A stretch of 64,000 nucleotides of DNA from JAEWWD01 sp964440115 (lineage in GTDB: Bacteria; Bacillota; Clostridia; Christensenellales; CAG-138). The notes under the pieces were generated by a model, which searched no databases, was not told the DNA's origin, and saw only the letters and a list, made by a program, of their open reading frames with translations. Positions 18,558-27,128 of this stretch are shown piece by piece. A program made the position numbers and the translations under genes. Numbering within the stretch: the first letter of the stretch is position 1; each line of letters opens with the position of its first letter. The stretch lies in assembly GCA_964440115.1 (NCBI GenBank), contig CAYTPV010000002.1:494143-558142 (forward strand), read 5' to 3'.

Positions 18558-18731
18558 CGGAATATGCCTCCTGTTAAAGTATATAGCGCAGTGGTTTCAT
18601 GTTCATTATCCTGACCTGTGGCTGCGTTGTCAATAAAGGAAGTATGTAGAAACCTTTACGCAAAACTTCACACAGATTATGCGGATATTCAACATATATT
18701 GTTCTAAATCACAAAATAGGGAGGCTATTCT

Positions 18732-19772
18732 ATGGATATGCGAACTGCGACGGCTGTATCGCCGACAAACCAAGCCGGATTGCGTGACATTCTTCGAAAG
18801 CTGTGGAGCGATCATGTCATGTGGACGAGAGCTTTCATTGTAAGTACGGCTTCTGATTTTGGAGATCTTTCTGCCGTCACAGATGAACTTCTGAGGAACC
18901 CCACCAATTTTGCAAATGTGCTGCAGCCGCTCTACGGTGAGGAAAAGGCAAAGGCGTTTGAAACTCTGCTCAAGGATCATCTTATGATTGCAGCACAGCT
19001 GGTAAATGCGTTCAAAAACGGGGATGTCGCTTCAGCGGAAACAGAGCACAAAAAATGGTATGCCAATGCCGATGCCATTGCAAATGCGCTTCCGCAGATC
19101 AATCCGAATTGGGATACGGCTACATGGCAAAACCTGCTTTATGATCACCTTAATATGACCGAAAATGAAGCTGCGCAAATATTGGGGGGTAAGTATGAAG
19201 ATAGTATCCGGCAATTTAATAAAATCGAGGACGAAGCTCTGAAAATGGCGGATACCATGGCCGATGGCATATCGCAGCGTGGAGAATCCCCAAGCAGAGC
19301 AGCTATGGCGCCTGCACCCCAACAGCAAAATGACTCGATGTTTGAATATCCAAAGAATCTAAACGACGCGCTTTCTCTGATCCAGCAGGCGGTTGCGGGT
19401 GAAAATGAGGATAGGATGTTCTATGGGTATCTTATTGAAAACGCGCCGTCAGAAGAGGATAAACAGATTATCAAAGGAATTCAGGAGAATGAAATCAGTC
19501 ATTACGGTTGGTTCAAACAAATATATCAGCAATTGACCGGCAAACCGGTGCCGAAACTGCCCGACGAGAAATTCACTCCGCCTGCCAGCTATTGTGAAGG
19601 GTTGGGCAAAGCGCTGTTGGGCGAACAGAATGCGGTTCAGAAGTATCGAAGAATACTATACGCCATGCAAGATCGCGTACATATCAACATGCTGACGCAG
19701 ATCATAACCGATGAAATAAGGCATGGCATATTGTACAGCTATCTCTATGCCAGAAATGGCTGCAGGGCATAG
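18732..19772 (+). CDS. Two-domain protein: DHxMW-type helical domain fused to a ferritin-like domain
   Basis: A 346-residue protein. The first part (about residues 15-175) is a helical domain with repeated His-containing helices (SDHVMWTRAF, KDHLMIAAQL, YDHLNMTENEA). It is known as a stand-alone family in Firmicutes with no firm function. After a Pro/Gln linker (about 188-205) comes a rubrerythrin/ferritin-like four-helix domain. Its diiron-type pattern is complete: Glu in GENEDRMF, ExxH in NEISHYG, Glu in LGEQNAV, ExxH in DEIRHG. The ATG at 18732 follows GGGAGG at 18719-18724. A role in iron or peroxide handling is inferred from the second domain only. Confidence 0.8.
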   Translation: MDMRTATAVSPTNQAGLRDILRKLWSDHVMWTRAFIVSTASDFGDLSAVTDELLRNPTNFANVLQPLYGEEKAKAFETLLKDHLMIAAQLVNAFKNGDVASAETEHKKWYANADAIANALPQINPNWDTATWQNLLYDHLNMTENEAAQILGGKYEDSIRQFNKIEDEALKMADTMADGISQRGESPSRAAMAPAPQQQNDSMFEYPKNLNDALSLIQQAVAGENEDRMFYGYLIENAPSEEDKQIIKGIQENEISHYGWFKQIYQQLTGKPVPKLPDEKFTPPASYCEGLGKALLGEQNAVQKYRRILYAMQDRVHINMLTQIITDEIRHGILYSYLYARNGCRA

Positions 19773-20200
19773 ATATTTAACCGGAACATAGAACGCGAGT
19801 TAACATATACTAACTCATTTAATTCGAACCGTATCTGAAACGGACTAGTTTTTGCAAAGGACAAATGTTGTGGAATGCCTCTGGTTTGTTTTTGTTGCAA
19901 AGTAGATGCAAGCTCCGTATTTAAAGCGTTTTTCACTCGTTGAGAATTGAGGTGAATTCAATATAATTGTAGAAAGTATTATGGAGAAATCATTGTGTTT
20001 AATTCCACGCGGAATTTAAACGCCTTCAGCCATATCCGCAGTGACATGTTTCTGCTTGTAATAGACTGAGTTAAGCGGATAAATAACAAGAAATAAACAG
20101 AAATACTTTTCCCGGTTGAAAGAGGCGTGATCTCCCTGAAGCTTTGATGTACTCTCCTTGTTTGCTCCTATGGAGTGTGCTTTCAACCATTTGCTGAATA
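19773..20200. other. Intergenic region without a supported gene
   Basis: About 430 bp between the ferritin-like gene and folD. It is AT-rich, has no ORF with a ribosome site, and I see no RNA motif or repeat family. A TTGCAAAG word occurs twice (near 19852 and 19894), without clear meaning. Confidence 0.5.
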
Positions 20201-20238
20201 AAAACCGAGCCTCAGGCGCTGCCCGAGGCTCGGTTTAT
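20201..20238 (-). terminator. Terminator of the fchA-folD operon
   Basis: Long inverted repeat AACCGAGCCTC / GAGGCTCGGTT with an 11-base loop and flanking A and T runs, six bases beyond the folD stop codon on the minus strand. It could also act on the plus strand. Confidence 0.85.
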
Positions 20239-20243
20239 TAGAA

Positions 20244-21104
20244 TTAAGCGTTCTTCTGCGTTTGCCGCATTGCCGCTTCCACTACGTGCTTGATAAGCAC
20301 CGTTGTGGTGACCGTCCCCACACCGCCGGGAACAGGCGTCACTGCGCCAACTACTGCTTCCGCATCGGCAAAGTTCACGTCCCCGCACAGGGAGCCATCT
20401 TCCTTCACGTTGATGCCGACGTCAATCACGATCTGTCCGGGTGAGAGGTAGCTTTTATCAATGATACCCGCGCGGCCAGCGCTTACGATCAGCAGTTCGC
20501 CCTCGCGGCAAACGGCGGGCATATCCGCTGTGCGGGTGTGGCATACGGTAACGGTGGCGTTACGGGCAAGCAGCATCATGGCTGCGGGTTTTCCCACCAC
20601 AAGGCTCCTGCCGATTACGACCGCACGCTTACCTTTGAGGTCTATGCCGTAGTGTTCGAGTATCTCCATACAGGCCTGCGGTGTGCAGGGCGGGAAGCCA
20701 ACGCCGTTTCCGGTGAATACACCTGCAAGCGATGCGTCGGTGATGCCGTCCACATCTTTTTCCGGCGCAAGTGTATTGCGGATACGATCGTCATTGAATC
20801 CCTTGGGCAGGGGACGGAACAGCAGCACGCCATGAACTGAGGAGTCCTGATTAAGCTGTGCGATCTCTTTTAGCAGATCATCTTCCGAAACATCGGCGCT
20901 CAGCGTGACCAGTTTAGCCGCAACGCCGCACTTTTCACAATTTTTCGTGGCGCCGCGTTCGTATGCGATGTCATCTCCGCGTTCGCCTACGCGCACGATT
21001 GCGAGTGTGGGGGTAATACCTTTTTCCTTAAGCGCAGCAACCTGGGGGGCAAGCGAAGCGCGAAGCGCTTCGGCGACATGTATGCTTTTTAATATTTCAG
21101 CCAT
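20244..21104 (-). CDS. folD: FolD-type methylenetetrahydrofolate dehydrogenase, cyclohydrolase residues altered
   Basis: A 286-residue FolD-family protein of one-carbon metabolism, oxidising 5,10-methylene-THF to methenyl-THF. The Rossmann part (VIGRSLVVGKPAAMMLL), the folate-site Asp in EKDVDGIT and the C-terminal PVPGGVGTVT are intact. At the cyclohydrolase site, the Lys that should lie four residues after Tyr48 (YxxxK) is Ala52. The Gln of the usual VQLPLP motif is Phe96 (LLFRPLP). In other FolD/MTHFD enzymes that Lys is needed for the cyclohydrolase step. The preceding gene encodes FchA, a separate cyclohydrolase, so this copy is probably a dehydrogenase only. The two genes are 21 bp apart and share a terminator. 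Confidence 0.9.
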   Translation of the reverse strand: MAEILKSIHVAEALRASLAPQVAALKEKGITPTLAIVRVGERGDDIAYERGATKNCEKCGVAAKLVTLSADVSEDDLLKEIAQLNQDSSVHGVLLFRPLPKGFNDDRIRNTLAPEKDVDGITDASLAGVFTGNGVGFPPCTPQACMEILEHYGIDLKGKRAVVIGRSLVVGKPAAMMLLARNATVTVCHTRTADMPAVCREGELLIVSAGRAGIIDKSYLSPGQIVIDVGINVKEDGSLCGDVNFADAEAVVGAVTPVPGGVGTVTTTVLIKHVVEAAMRQTQKNA

Positions 21105-21125
21105 TGTAACCTCCTGTTTGCCGTT

Positions 21126-21746
21126 CTATTTCAGCCGCAGGGCAACCTGCTCGTAGATATTCTGCGAAAGCTCCGAGTACTTTTTCAGCATTGCTTCCGC
21201 TTCGTCGTTCATTCGCTGGGCGTTGCTCCGATCAGTCATCAGTTTGGTATTGATAAACACGTTGAGCGAAGCGGATTTGAGCGCCGCGCCGCACAGCAGC
21301 GCGCCGACGCCTACATCCGAAACCAGCATGGTGCTGCCTTTTTGCAGCATTTCTTCGAGGAGCAGAGCCGCCTGGGAGCAGCAGCGCATCATTTCGAGCG
21401 GAGCGGCGCTGGCATCCGTAAGCGCTCTCTCCATGATCTGTGTGCGATCAGGGTTATCTTTTGGTATGGAATATGCCTCGGAGAGCGGCTCGAATGCTTT
21501 TGCATCCGCTTCGATCAAAGCAAGCAGCTTTTCCTGCAGGGTTTGCGCTTTTTCCATAATGACGCGCACGTCAGCTTCCACATCGGCGTACTTCTTACGT
21601 CCAAGGGTAAAATTGCCCACCATCGAGCACAGTGCGATGCCCAGCGCGCCGCATAGTGCCGCCGCGCCGCCGCCGCCGGGTACTGGTTCGTTGCTTGCGA
21701 GCGCTTGAGCAAACTCGGCATAGGTCATTTGAGAGAATTCTTTCAT
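21126..21746 (-). CDS. fchA: Methenyltetrahydrofolate cyclohydrolase / cyclodeaminase family protein
   Basis: A 206-residue all-helical protein of the FTCD_C/FchA family. SNEPVPGGGGAAALCGALG near the N-terminus and IEADAKAFEPLSEAYSIPKD are the family signatures; the Asp in the second is the expected catalytic residue. In clostridia FchA hydrolyses methenyl-THF to 10-formyl-THF. The neighbouring FolD lacks the residues for that step, so the two genes probably make one functional pair. It is the first gene of the pair. Confidence 0.88.
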   Translation of the reverse strand: MKEFSQMTYAEFAQALASNEPVPGGGGAAALCGALGIALCSMVGNFTLGRKKYADVEADVRVIMEKAQTLQEKLLALIEADAKAFEPLSEAYSIPKDNPDRTQIMERALTDASAAPLEMMRCCSQAALLLEEMLQKGSTMLVSDVGVGALLCGAALKSASLNVFINTKLMTDRSNAQRMNDEAEAMLKKYSELSQNIYEQVALRLK

Positions 21747-22050
21747 GCTTCATACCACCTGTTTTTTGTGATAAGTCCGGATATGCCTCCGTCGTATGCG
21801 CCTTTGCATTCGATCAGAGGGTAACAAAAGCCAATGTTACCATAGTAGCATTTTTATCTGCTAGAGAAAAGCCCCCAAATGAGGCATCCGGTACAGAATA
21901 CTTTACCCAATAAATCGCAATTCATATGGATTGCTTATGAAAGAAGGTCAAAACGCCTTGCAAACGAATGATTGTGCGAAGGGGTGTTAAGGTATAGAAT
22001 ACAGATAAGAAATAAATACAATATATAATTATTCTTAGGAGGTTGAATGA
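21747..22050. other. Divergent intergenic region between fchA and the AhpD-like gene
   Basis: About 300 bp holding the promoters of two divergent genes. No clear consensus promoter, riboswitch or repeat could be assigned. The right end carries an AGGAGG ribosome site (22037-22042) for the plus-strand gene. Confidence 0.4.
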
Positions 22051-22605
22051 ATGGCAAGGGTTAAGTTTGTTGAATACGAGCAGGCGCAGGGCAGGGTAAA
22101 GGAAGCCTTTGATCAGCAGATCGCAAAAAACGGCAGCGTTACCAACATGAAAAAGGCACTGCTCAACTCCATCGATGTGTATGACTCTTACTTGACATGG
22201 TACCCTTTGTTTAATCGGGTCAATGAGATCGTCGGCAAACGCGCCGCCATTATATTTGCCCATTCCATATCCACAACAAACGGATGCGAACTGTGCTCTC
22301 TGTTTTTCATCAGCGATCTGAGGGCGCTGGGAGAAGACCCGAAGAGCTTCTCCATGAATGAAACCGAAACGTTGTTGTCTGACTTGGGAAAGCAGATTGT
22401 AAAAGACCCGAACGGCGTAACAGACGAGCTTTTCAATAACCTCAAGAAGCGCTTTACGGATGAAGAATTGGTTGTATTGGTCGGATTTGCGGGCCAGATG
22501 ATCGCGACCAATAATTTCAATTCCGTGCTCCGAGTAGACGTCGATCAGCGGCTCGTTCCTCTCCTGCCGGAATTTGAACCTGAAACCTGGCGCAAAAAGA
22601 ACTGA
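22051..22605 (+). CDS. AhpD/carboxymuconolactone-decarboxylase-like protein
   Basis: A 184-residue helical protein. The segment AHSISTTNGCELCSLFF contains the CxxC pair and surrounding pattern of the AhpD-like fold, whose members act as thiol-dependent peroxidase partners or as decarboxylases. The rest aligns with the family only by helical character. AGGAGG lies nine bases before the ATG. Monocistronic with a strong terminator. Redox activity is probable from the CxxC, but the substrate is unknown. Confidence 0.75.
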   Translation: MARVKFVEYEQAQGRVKEAFDQQIAKNGSVTNMKKALLNSIDVYDSYLTWYPLFNRVNEIVGKRAAIIFAHSISTTNGCELCSLFFISDLRALGEDPKSFSMNETETLLSDLGKQIVKDPNGVTDELFNNLKKRFTDEELVVLVGFAGQMIATNNFNSVLRVDVDQRLVPLLPEFEPETWRKKN

Positions 22606-22630
22606 TAAATGTAGTTGGTTTTTCTGCATC

Positions 22631-22657
22631 AAAAAGCCTCCGTTACGGAGGCTTTTT
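22631..22657 (+). terminator. Terminator after the AhpD-like gene
   Basis: AAAAAGCCTCCG / CGGAGGCTTTTT with a three-base loop: a perfect stem closed by A and T runs, so it may work in both directions. Confidence 0.93.
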
Positions 22658-22689
22658 GGATTAGACAGGAATGAAAGGCGGCATAAGCA

Positions 22690-23508
22690 ATGGACAATTT
22701 GGGGGTTCTGGACAACACAAAAATTGGCATTGTAGGGTGCGGGCATCTGGGGCAGGCAATCGCCAGCTTACTGCTTGAACGAGGATTGCAAAAGCAAAAT
22801 CTGCTGATCTCTTATGGCGGCAGTCCTCATACCTATCAGGCGCTTGTATCCAAAGGCCTCGCGGAATGCGTTGCATCAAATGAGGTCATACTGCAGCTTT
22901 CTGATATGATTTTTTTGACTATCAAACCCAAAGATATCTCTGTGTTAAGCCTGTCATCCATGTCAAACAGAGCGCTGTTCATTTCCTGTATTTCCGGAAT
23001 ACCGATTAATTATCTGCAAAGCATATTTGGGCAGAACGTATGCCGCATAATGCTCAGCGGGCCGGATACCTTGCTCAACGGTGTGGGACTGGCCGCCTTG
23101 TACCCGCAGAATGAGCGCCTGAAGTGTCTATTGGAGGCAATGGGATTGACGATTCTCGCGATTGAGACGGAAAACGATCTGAACACATTCACGGCCGGCG
23201 TTTGCCTGCCAGCGGCGCTTGTTATGCTGGGGGTAAAGACGGAACAAAAGGAGGCCATAGATAGAATAAGCGGGGACTATCCTCTGATGCGGCATTTCTA
23301 CGAATGGGCAGTGAAGGTTGCTCCGGATTTTGATGACGATGAGGCGAAACGTGCCTATATCGGGAAAATGATGACGAAGGGCGGCGAGACGGAGGCAATA
23401 ATCAACAGTTTGGAAAATGGTGCGGAGCTTGATGCGGCATTGAGGGCAGGGCTTGACCGGATAGCTAAAATATTCGTGGAGACAGGTACGTACCTTGGTG
23501 CAATGTGA
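22690..23508 (+). CDS. Pyrroline-5-carboxylate reductase-like NAD(P)-dependent protein
   Basis: A 272-residue protein with an N-terminal Rossmann fold (KIGIVGCGHLGQAIA at about residues 10-25) and the LTIKPKD-type segment typical of ProC. The C-terminal half is more divergent than true ProC and lacks an obvious match to its proline-binding helix pattern, so it may reduce another imine. The ATG at 22690 follows AAAGGCGG. It is followed closely by ppnP on the same strand. Confidence 0.75.
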   Translation: MDNLGVLDNTKIGIVGCGHLGQAIASLLLERGLQKQNLLISYGGSPHTYQALVSKGLAECVASNEVILQLSDMIFLTIKPKDISVLSLSSMSNRALFISCISGIPINYLQSIFGQNVCRIMLSGPDTLLNGVGLAALYPQNERLKCLLEAMGLTILAIETENDLNTFTAGVCLPAALVMLGVKTEQKEAIDRISGDYPLMRHFYEWAVKVAPDFDDDEAKRAYIGKMMTKGGETEAIINSLENGAELDAALRAGLDRIAKIFVETGTYLGAM

Positions 23509-23544
23509 GTTTTTTTCGCTATGAAATATAATGGAGGTATTATG

Positions 23545-23862
23545 ATGGATGCTTTTGAACAAGTGACGGTAGTTAAGAAGGCCAATGTGTATTACGACGG
23601 TAAAGTCACCAGCCGCACGGTATATATGCCCGACGGTAGCAGAAAAACGCTGGGCATAATCCTGCCGGGAGAATATGAGTTTGGCACGGCGGATAAGGAA
23701 CACATGGAAGTATTGGCGGGCACGCTGCATGTTCGTCTTCCGGGCAGCGATGCTTGGAACAGTTATGGCGCGGGTCAGGCTTTTGAAATTCCGTCGAACA
23801 GCAAATTCAGCGTAAAAACAGATGAAATTTCCGATTACTGCTGTTCTTACCTCAAGGATTAA
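23545..23862 (+). CDS. ppnP: Pyrimidine/purine nucleoside phosphorylase PpnP
   Basis: A 105-residue single-domain cupin of the PpnP (YaiE, DUF1255) family. Conserved features are the N-terminal FEQVTVVKKANVYYDGKVTSR region, GIILPGEYEFGT, EVLAGTLHVRLPG and FEIPSNSKFSVK. The family phosphorolyses several nucleosides to base and ribose 1-phosphate. Two adjacent ATG codons (23542, 23545) share the GGAGG at 23533-23537; the second has better spacing. A terminator follows. Confidence 0.9.
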   Translation: MDAFEQVTVVKKANVYYDGKVTSRTVYMPDGSRKTLGIILPGEYEFGTADKEHMEVLAGTLHVRLPGSDAWNSYGAGQAFEIPSNSKFSVKTDEISDYCCSYLKD

Positions 23863-23918
23863 CTCACAAAAATCTCAAGGTCCAGAAATGCAATTCGCAT
23901 AATTCATGACATTGATTA

Positions 23919-23943
23919 GCCGCTGTTTTAAGCGGCTTTTTTT
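23919..23943 (+). terminator. Terminator after ppnP
   Basis: GCCGCT / AGCGGC with a GTTTTA loop and a seven-T tail. Confidence 0.88.
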
Positions 23944-24004
23944 ATATGTACATAGTTGATCAAATACTGCAGAAACTATAAATACAAAAAAAGGAGGGAA
24001 TATT

Positions 24005-24622
24005 TTGAAGAGAATAGTAGGAATTGTTATTGTCGTGTTGATCGTATGTCTGACCATCCAGCCGGCGCTGGCTGCGGCGACGACGTATACGGTTGCTCCG
24101 GGCGATTCGCTGTGGAAGATTGCGGTGAAGTATCAAATTGGCGTATCCGAACTCATCCAAGCCAATCCGCAGATCTCGAATCCCAATATGATTTACGCTG
24201 GACAGAAAGTCAATATTCCGGAAGCAAGTTCTTTGCAGGCATTTGAAACGGAATGTATCAGGCTTGTGAATATTGAGCGTACGAACAGGGGATTGCAGGC
24301 GCTTGCAACAGATTGGCAGCTTTGCCGGGTAGCCCGGTATAAAGCGCAGGATATGGTGCTGAACAATTATTTCTCCCATACCTCCCCGACTTACGGGTCT
24401 CCATTTACCATGATGCAGAGTTTCGGGCTTAAGTTTTCCGCAGCCGCTGAGAATATCGCATATGGTCAAAAAACGGCTAAGGAAGTTGTGGCTGCATGGA
24501 TGAACTCGCCGGGACACAGGGCGAACATTCTAACCCAATCCTGTACGCATATAGGCGTTGGCGCTGCAAAAACGTCCAGTGGTACACTGTATTGGAGTCA
24601 GATGTTCATGAAGCCGTATTAA
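24005..24622 (+). CDS. Secreted LysM-CAP domain protein
   Basis: A 205-residue exported protein. A signal peptide (about 1-24, ending QPALA-A) is followed by one LysM domain (about 28-72; YTVAPGDSLWKIAVKY, AGQKVNIP) that binds peptidoglycan. A CAP/SCP domain (about 80-205) has the conserved HTSPTYGSPF, AENIAYG and WMNSPGHRANIL motifs. Similar proteins (YkwD, SafA-like) are found on the wall or in the spore coat of Firmicutes. The start is an ATG at 24005 behind AAAGGAGGG. Monocistronic. The biochemical role of bacterial CAP domains is not settled. Confidence 0.9.
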   Translation: MKRIVGIVIVVLIVCLTIQPALAAATTYTVAPGDSLWKIAVKYQIGVSELIQANPQISNPNMIYAGQKVNIPEASSLQAFETECIRLVNIERTNRGLQALATDWQLCRVARYKAQDMVLNNYFSHTSPTYGSPFTMMQSFGLKFSAAAENIAYGQKTAKEVVAAWMNSPGHRANILTQSCTHIGVGAAKTSSGTLYWSQMFMKPY

Positions 24623-24727
24623 GTATTGCTGAGTCTAGGCACAAGGAGTACCAATCAAGAATATACGCATTGCGCATTGACGTATATTGAAATATTGGAT
24701 ATAATGCGATTACAAATGAATAGCGTT

Positions 24728-24898
24728 GTGTATTTGCGCTAAGACGCGCTGGCATCGGATGATGCCAAGGGAATACGGATGAGATTTCCGGGCTATCCCA
24801 GTAACCGTGAAGCTGACGAACGGACATAAGAGCCACTGCCTAAATGAGCGGGAAGGTGTCCTAGTAGAATGAAGCCAAGCCGGGAGACCTGTTTACAC
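24728..24898 (+). promoter_or_regulatory. Cobalamin (vitamin B12) riboswitch
   Basis: The order of elements fits the B12-sensing RNA. A GTGTA arm at 24728-24732 can pair with TACAC at 24894-24898 to form P1. A GGCATC/GATGCC hairpin, AAGGGAA, GGGCTATCCC, AGCCACTGC and the B12 box AAGCCGGGAGACCTG (24877-24891) follow in order. It lies 144 bp ahead of a BtuF-type gene and is followed by a terminator, so B12 probably switches off transcription of the importer operon. Confidence 0.9.
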
Positions 24899-24955
24899 AT
24901 GAATGCTCCTGGGGTGGGGTGAAGCTATACCTATGCGAAAGGCATTTGCTTTTTG

Positions 24956-24990
24956 TGATGCTCCTCTCTTGTGAGTGGGGCATTTTCTAT
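24956..24990 (+). terminator. Riboswitch-controlled terminator (expression platform)
   Basis: ATGCTCC / GGGGCAT stem (one G-U pair) with a 12-base loop, followed by TTTCTATTCT. An alternative pairing may use another ATGCTCC copy at 24904-24910, which would offer an antiterminator switch. That alternative is inference. Confidence 0.6.
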
Positions 24991-25042
24991 TCTCCTCTCA
25001 TACAATCTATTCATTTGACTCATTTGAAAGAGGTATGATCGA

Positions 25043-26041
25043 ATGAATTGCAAAAAGCTCATCTCCCTGTGCCTAATTCTGTTGCTGCTGCTGGGCGTTC
25101 TTGCCGGCTGCGCCAACCCTTCCGAGCCTGCCGAAAATGATCAAGCGCAAACTGCACTCCCCGTATCATCTCCAGTTGCGGAACAGCAAGAAGCCCCCGT
25201 TTCGTTTTCGGATATGGCGGGGCATGAAATCACGCTCGATGGACCTGCCACTCGGATCGTAGCCTTGACGGCGGCTGATTGTGAAATACTCTGCGCACTC
25301 GGCGCAGGCGATCTGCTGGTTGGACGCGGTGAATACTGCGATTACCCTGCCGAAGTGATGAATATCAGCTCGGTTCAATCCGGCTCTGAAACAAATATCG
25401 AGCAGATCGTCGCACTCAAGCCACAGGTTCTGCTCATGAGCAATATGGCGCAGACTGAGGATCAGATTGCGGCGCTAGAGAACGCGGGAATCAAGGTTGT
25501 CGTGTCCGATGTAAAGGATATCGAAGGCGTATATACGGCCATTACCATGATCGGTAAGCTTGCGGGCAGGGACACGGAAGCCGTTGCCTTAATCGATCAA
25601 ATGAAAACCACATTTTCGGATATTGCCGCGAAGGTTCCTGCTGGCAGCGAAAAAAAGACGATATACTTCGAAGTATCTCCGCTCGAATACGGACTCTGGG
25701 CAGCCGGAAACAACACATTTATGAACGAGATTGCCCAGATGCTCGGCCTTACCAATATATTCGCCGATGTCGACGCCTGGGCTGAGGTATCCGAAGAACA
25801 GGTCATCTCCCGCAATCCGGATTACATCGTCACCATTACGATGTTTAACGGACAGGGTCCCAAGCCCGAAGAAGAGATCATGGCCCGCAAAGGTTGGGAA
25901 AGCATTACGGCAGTGAAAAACGGCGCGATACTCAACCTGCAGAACGACGAGCTTTCCCGTCCGGGTCCGCGGTTGGCCGACGGCGCAAACATGCTTTATG
26001 AGTTCATCTACGGTACCATGGCAAACAAAAATGCGGCGTAA
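25043..26041 (+). CDS. btuF: BtuF-type cobalamin/corrinoid ABC binding lipoprotein
   Basis: A 332-residue lipoprotein with a lipobox (LAGC, Cys23) and a Fe3+/B12-type helical-backbone binding domain (about 60-325): RIVALTAADCEILCALGAGD, IVALKPQVLLMS and YFEVSPLEYGLWAAG segments. It would bind corrinoid outside the membrane and hand it to the permease. The B12 riboswitch upstream and the CobU-like gene at the end of the operon make cobalamin or cobinamide the likely ligand; the fold alone would not exclude haem or siderophores. ATG at 25043 follows GAAAGAGG. Confidence 0.88.
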   Translation: MNCKKLISLCLILLLLLGVLAGCANPSEPAENDQAQTALPVSSPVAEQQEAPVSFSDMAGHEITLDGPATRIVALTAADCEILCALGAGDLLVGRGEYCDYPAEVMNISSVQSGSETNIEQIVALKPQVLLMSNMAQTEDQIAALENAGIKVVVSDVKDIEGVYTAITMIGKLAGRDTEAVALIDQMKTTFSDIAAKVPAGSEKKTIYFEVSPLEYGLWAAGNNTFMNEIAQMLGLTNIFADVDAWAEVSEEQVISRNPDYIVTITMFNGQGPKPEEEIMARKGWESITAVKNGAILNLQNDELSRPGPRLADGANMLYEFIYGTMANKNAA

Positions 26042-27128
26042 TGAGAATTGCGTAAAGTGTGAAAAATCCCCCGGTTTGCAGGGCGCTGCCGCAGCAACGC
26101 GACAGGGTGGATTTCGTTTTGTGGAATATGCGGTATTTGCATTGGTGATGCTTGCCGTTTTCCTGCTGTGCGTCTGTGTTGGAAGCGTGAGCGTAACGCT
26201 CAAAGATACCTTGACGATTATCTATCGTGCGATCAGGGGACTTCCCATGCCCGAGGGCAGGCCGGAAGTCCCCATTATCCTCCTGGTCAGGCTGCCGCGC
26301 GTCATTTGCGCTGCGCTTATGGGGGCGTCGCTTTCAATCTGCGGCGGCGCAATGCAGGGGCTATTGAAAAATCCGCTGGCAGATGGTTCAACGCTTGGCG
26401 TTTCGAGCGGCGCGTCACTCGGTGCGGTGATTGCAATTGCGTTCGGTATTACTTTTTCCAAGCTTCCGTTTTCGGGAACCATGGCGATGGCGATGTTATG
26501 CGCCTTTCTCTCGCTCATGGCGATACTGTCTCTTGCATATAAGCTTGATTACTCACTGTCCACCAATACCATCATACTCATAGGCGTCATCTATTCCATG
26601 TTTGTTTCCAGCATCATGTCGCTCATTATCACGTACGCCGGAGATAAGGTGAAGAACATAACTTTCTGGACGATGGGCTCGCTTTCCGGCAGCAATTACG
26701 AGAATGCCATCGTGCTGTTCGTTGCCCTGATCATATGCGGAGGGATTATTCTGCGTTATGCGCGGGAACTCAACGCATTTGCGATAGGCGAAGAAAACTC
26801 TCGGCATATAGGTGTCAACGTAAGAAAAGTAAAGCTCGTCGTCATGATAGCCGTATCTGCACTCATCGGCGTATGCGTATCCATAAGCGGCACGATTGGC
26901 TTTATTGGGTTGGTAACGCCGCACATCGTACGAATGATAGTGGGTCCTAACCACAAACGTCTGCTGCCTGCGTTGCTGTTCGGCGGCGCGACATTCTTGA
27001 TGCTCTCTGATTTTGTGGCACGTATACTTTTGAATCCGGTAGAGCTTCCCATAGGTGTAGTCACTTCCTTTATCGGCACTATCCAATTCGTGTATATATT
27101 CAACAAATCAAGGAGGATAAAGCAATGA
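26031..27128 (+). CDS. btuC: FecCD/BtuC-type ABC permease
   Basis: A 365-residue permease with about ten membrane helices. RLPRVICAALMGASLSICGGAMQG near residue 85, NPLADGSTLGVSSGASLGA and the late GFIGLVTPHIVRM are hallmarks of the FecCD family. The frame is open back to 25998; the ATG at 26031, overlapping the btuF end by 11 bases, gives a normal start, though no strong ribosome site is visible and translation is probably coupled. Role: the transmembrane channel of the corrinoid importer. Confidence 0.9.
   Translation: MRRNENCVKCEKSPGLQGAAAATRQGGFRFVEYAVFALVMLAVFLLCVCVGSVSVTLKDTLTIIYRAIRGLPMPEGRPEVPIILLVRLPRVICAALMGASLSICGGAMQGLLKNPLADGSTLGVSSGASLGAVIAIAFGITFSKLPFSGTMAMAMLCAFLSLMAILSLAYKLDYSLSTNTIILIGVIYSMFVSSIMSLIITYAGDKVKNITFWTMGSLSGSNYENAIVLFVALIICGGIILRYARELNAFAIGEENSRHIGVNVRKVKLVVMIAVSALIGVCVSISGTIGFIGLVTPHIVRMIVGPNHKRLLPALLFGGATFLMLSDFVARILLNPVELPIGVVTSFIGTIQFVYIFNKSRRIKQ

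Noticed and set aside
21223..21708. Long plus-strand ORF opposite fchA
   Set aside because: It has no ribosome site and a low-complexity Ser/Ala-rich translation, while the minus-strand frame encodes a clear FchA.
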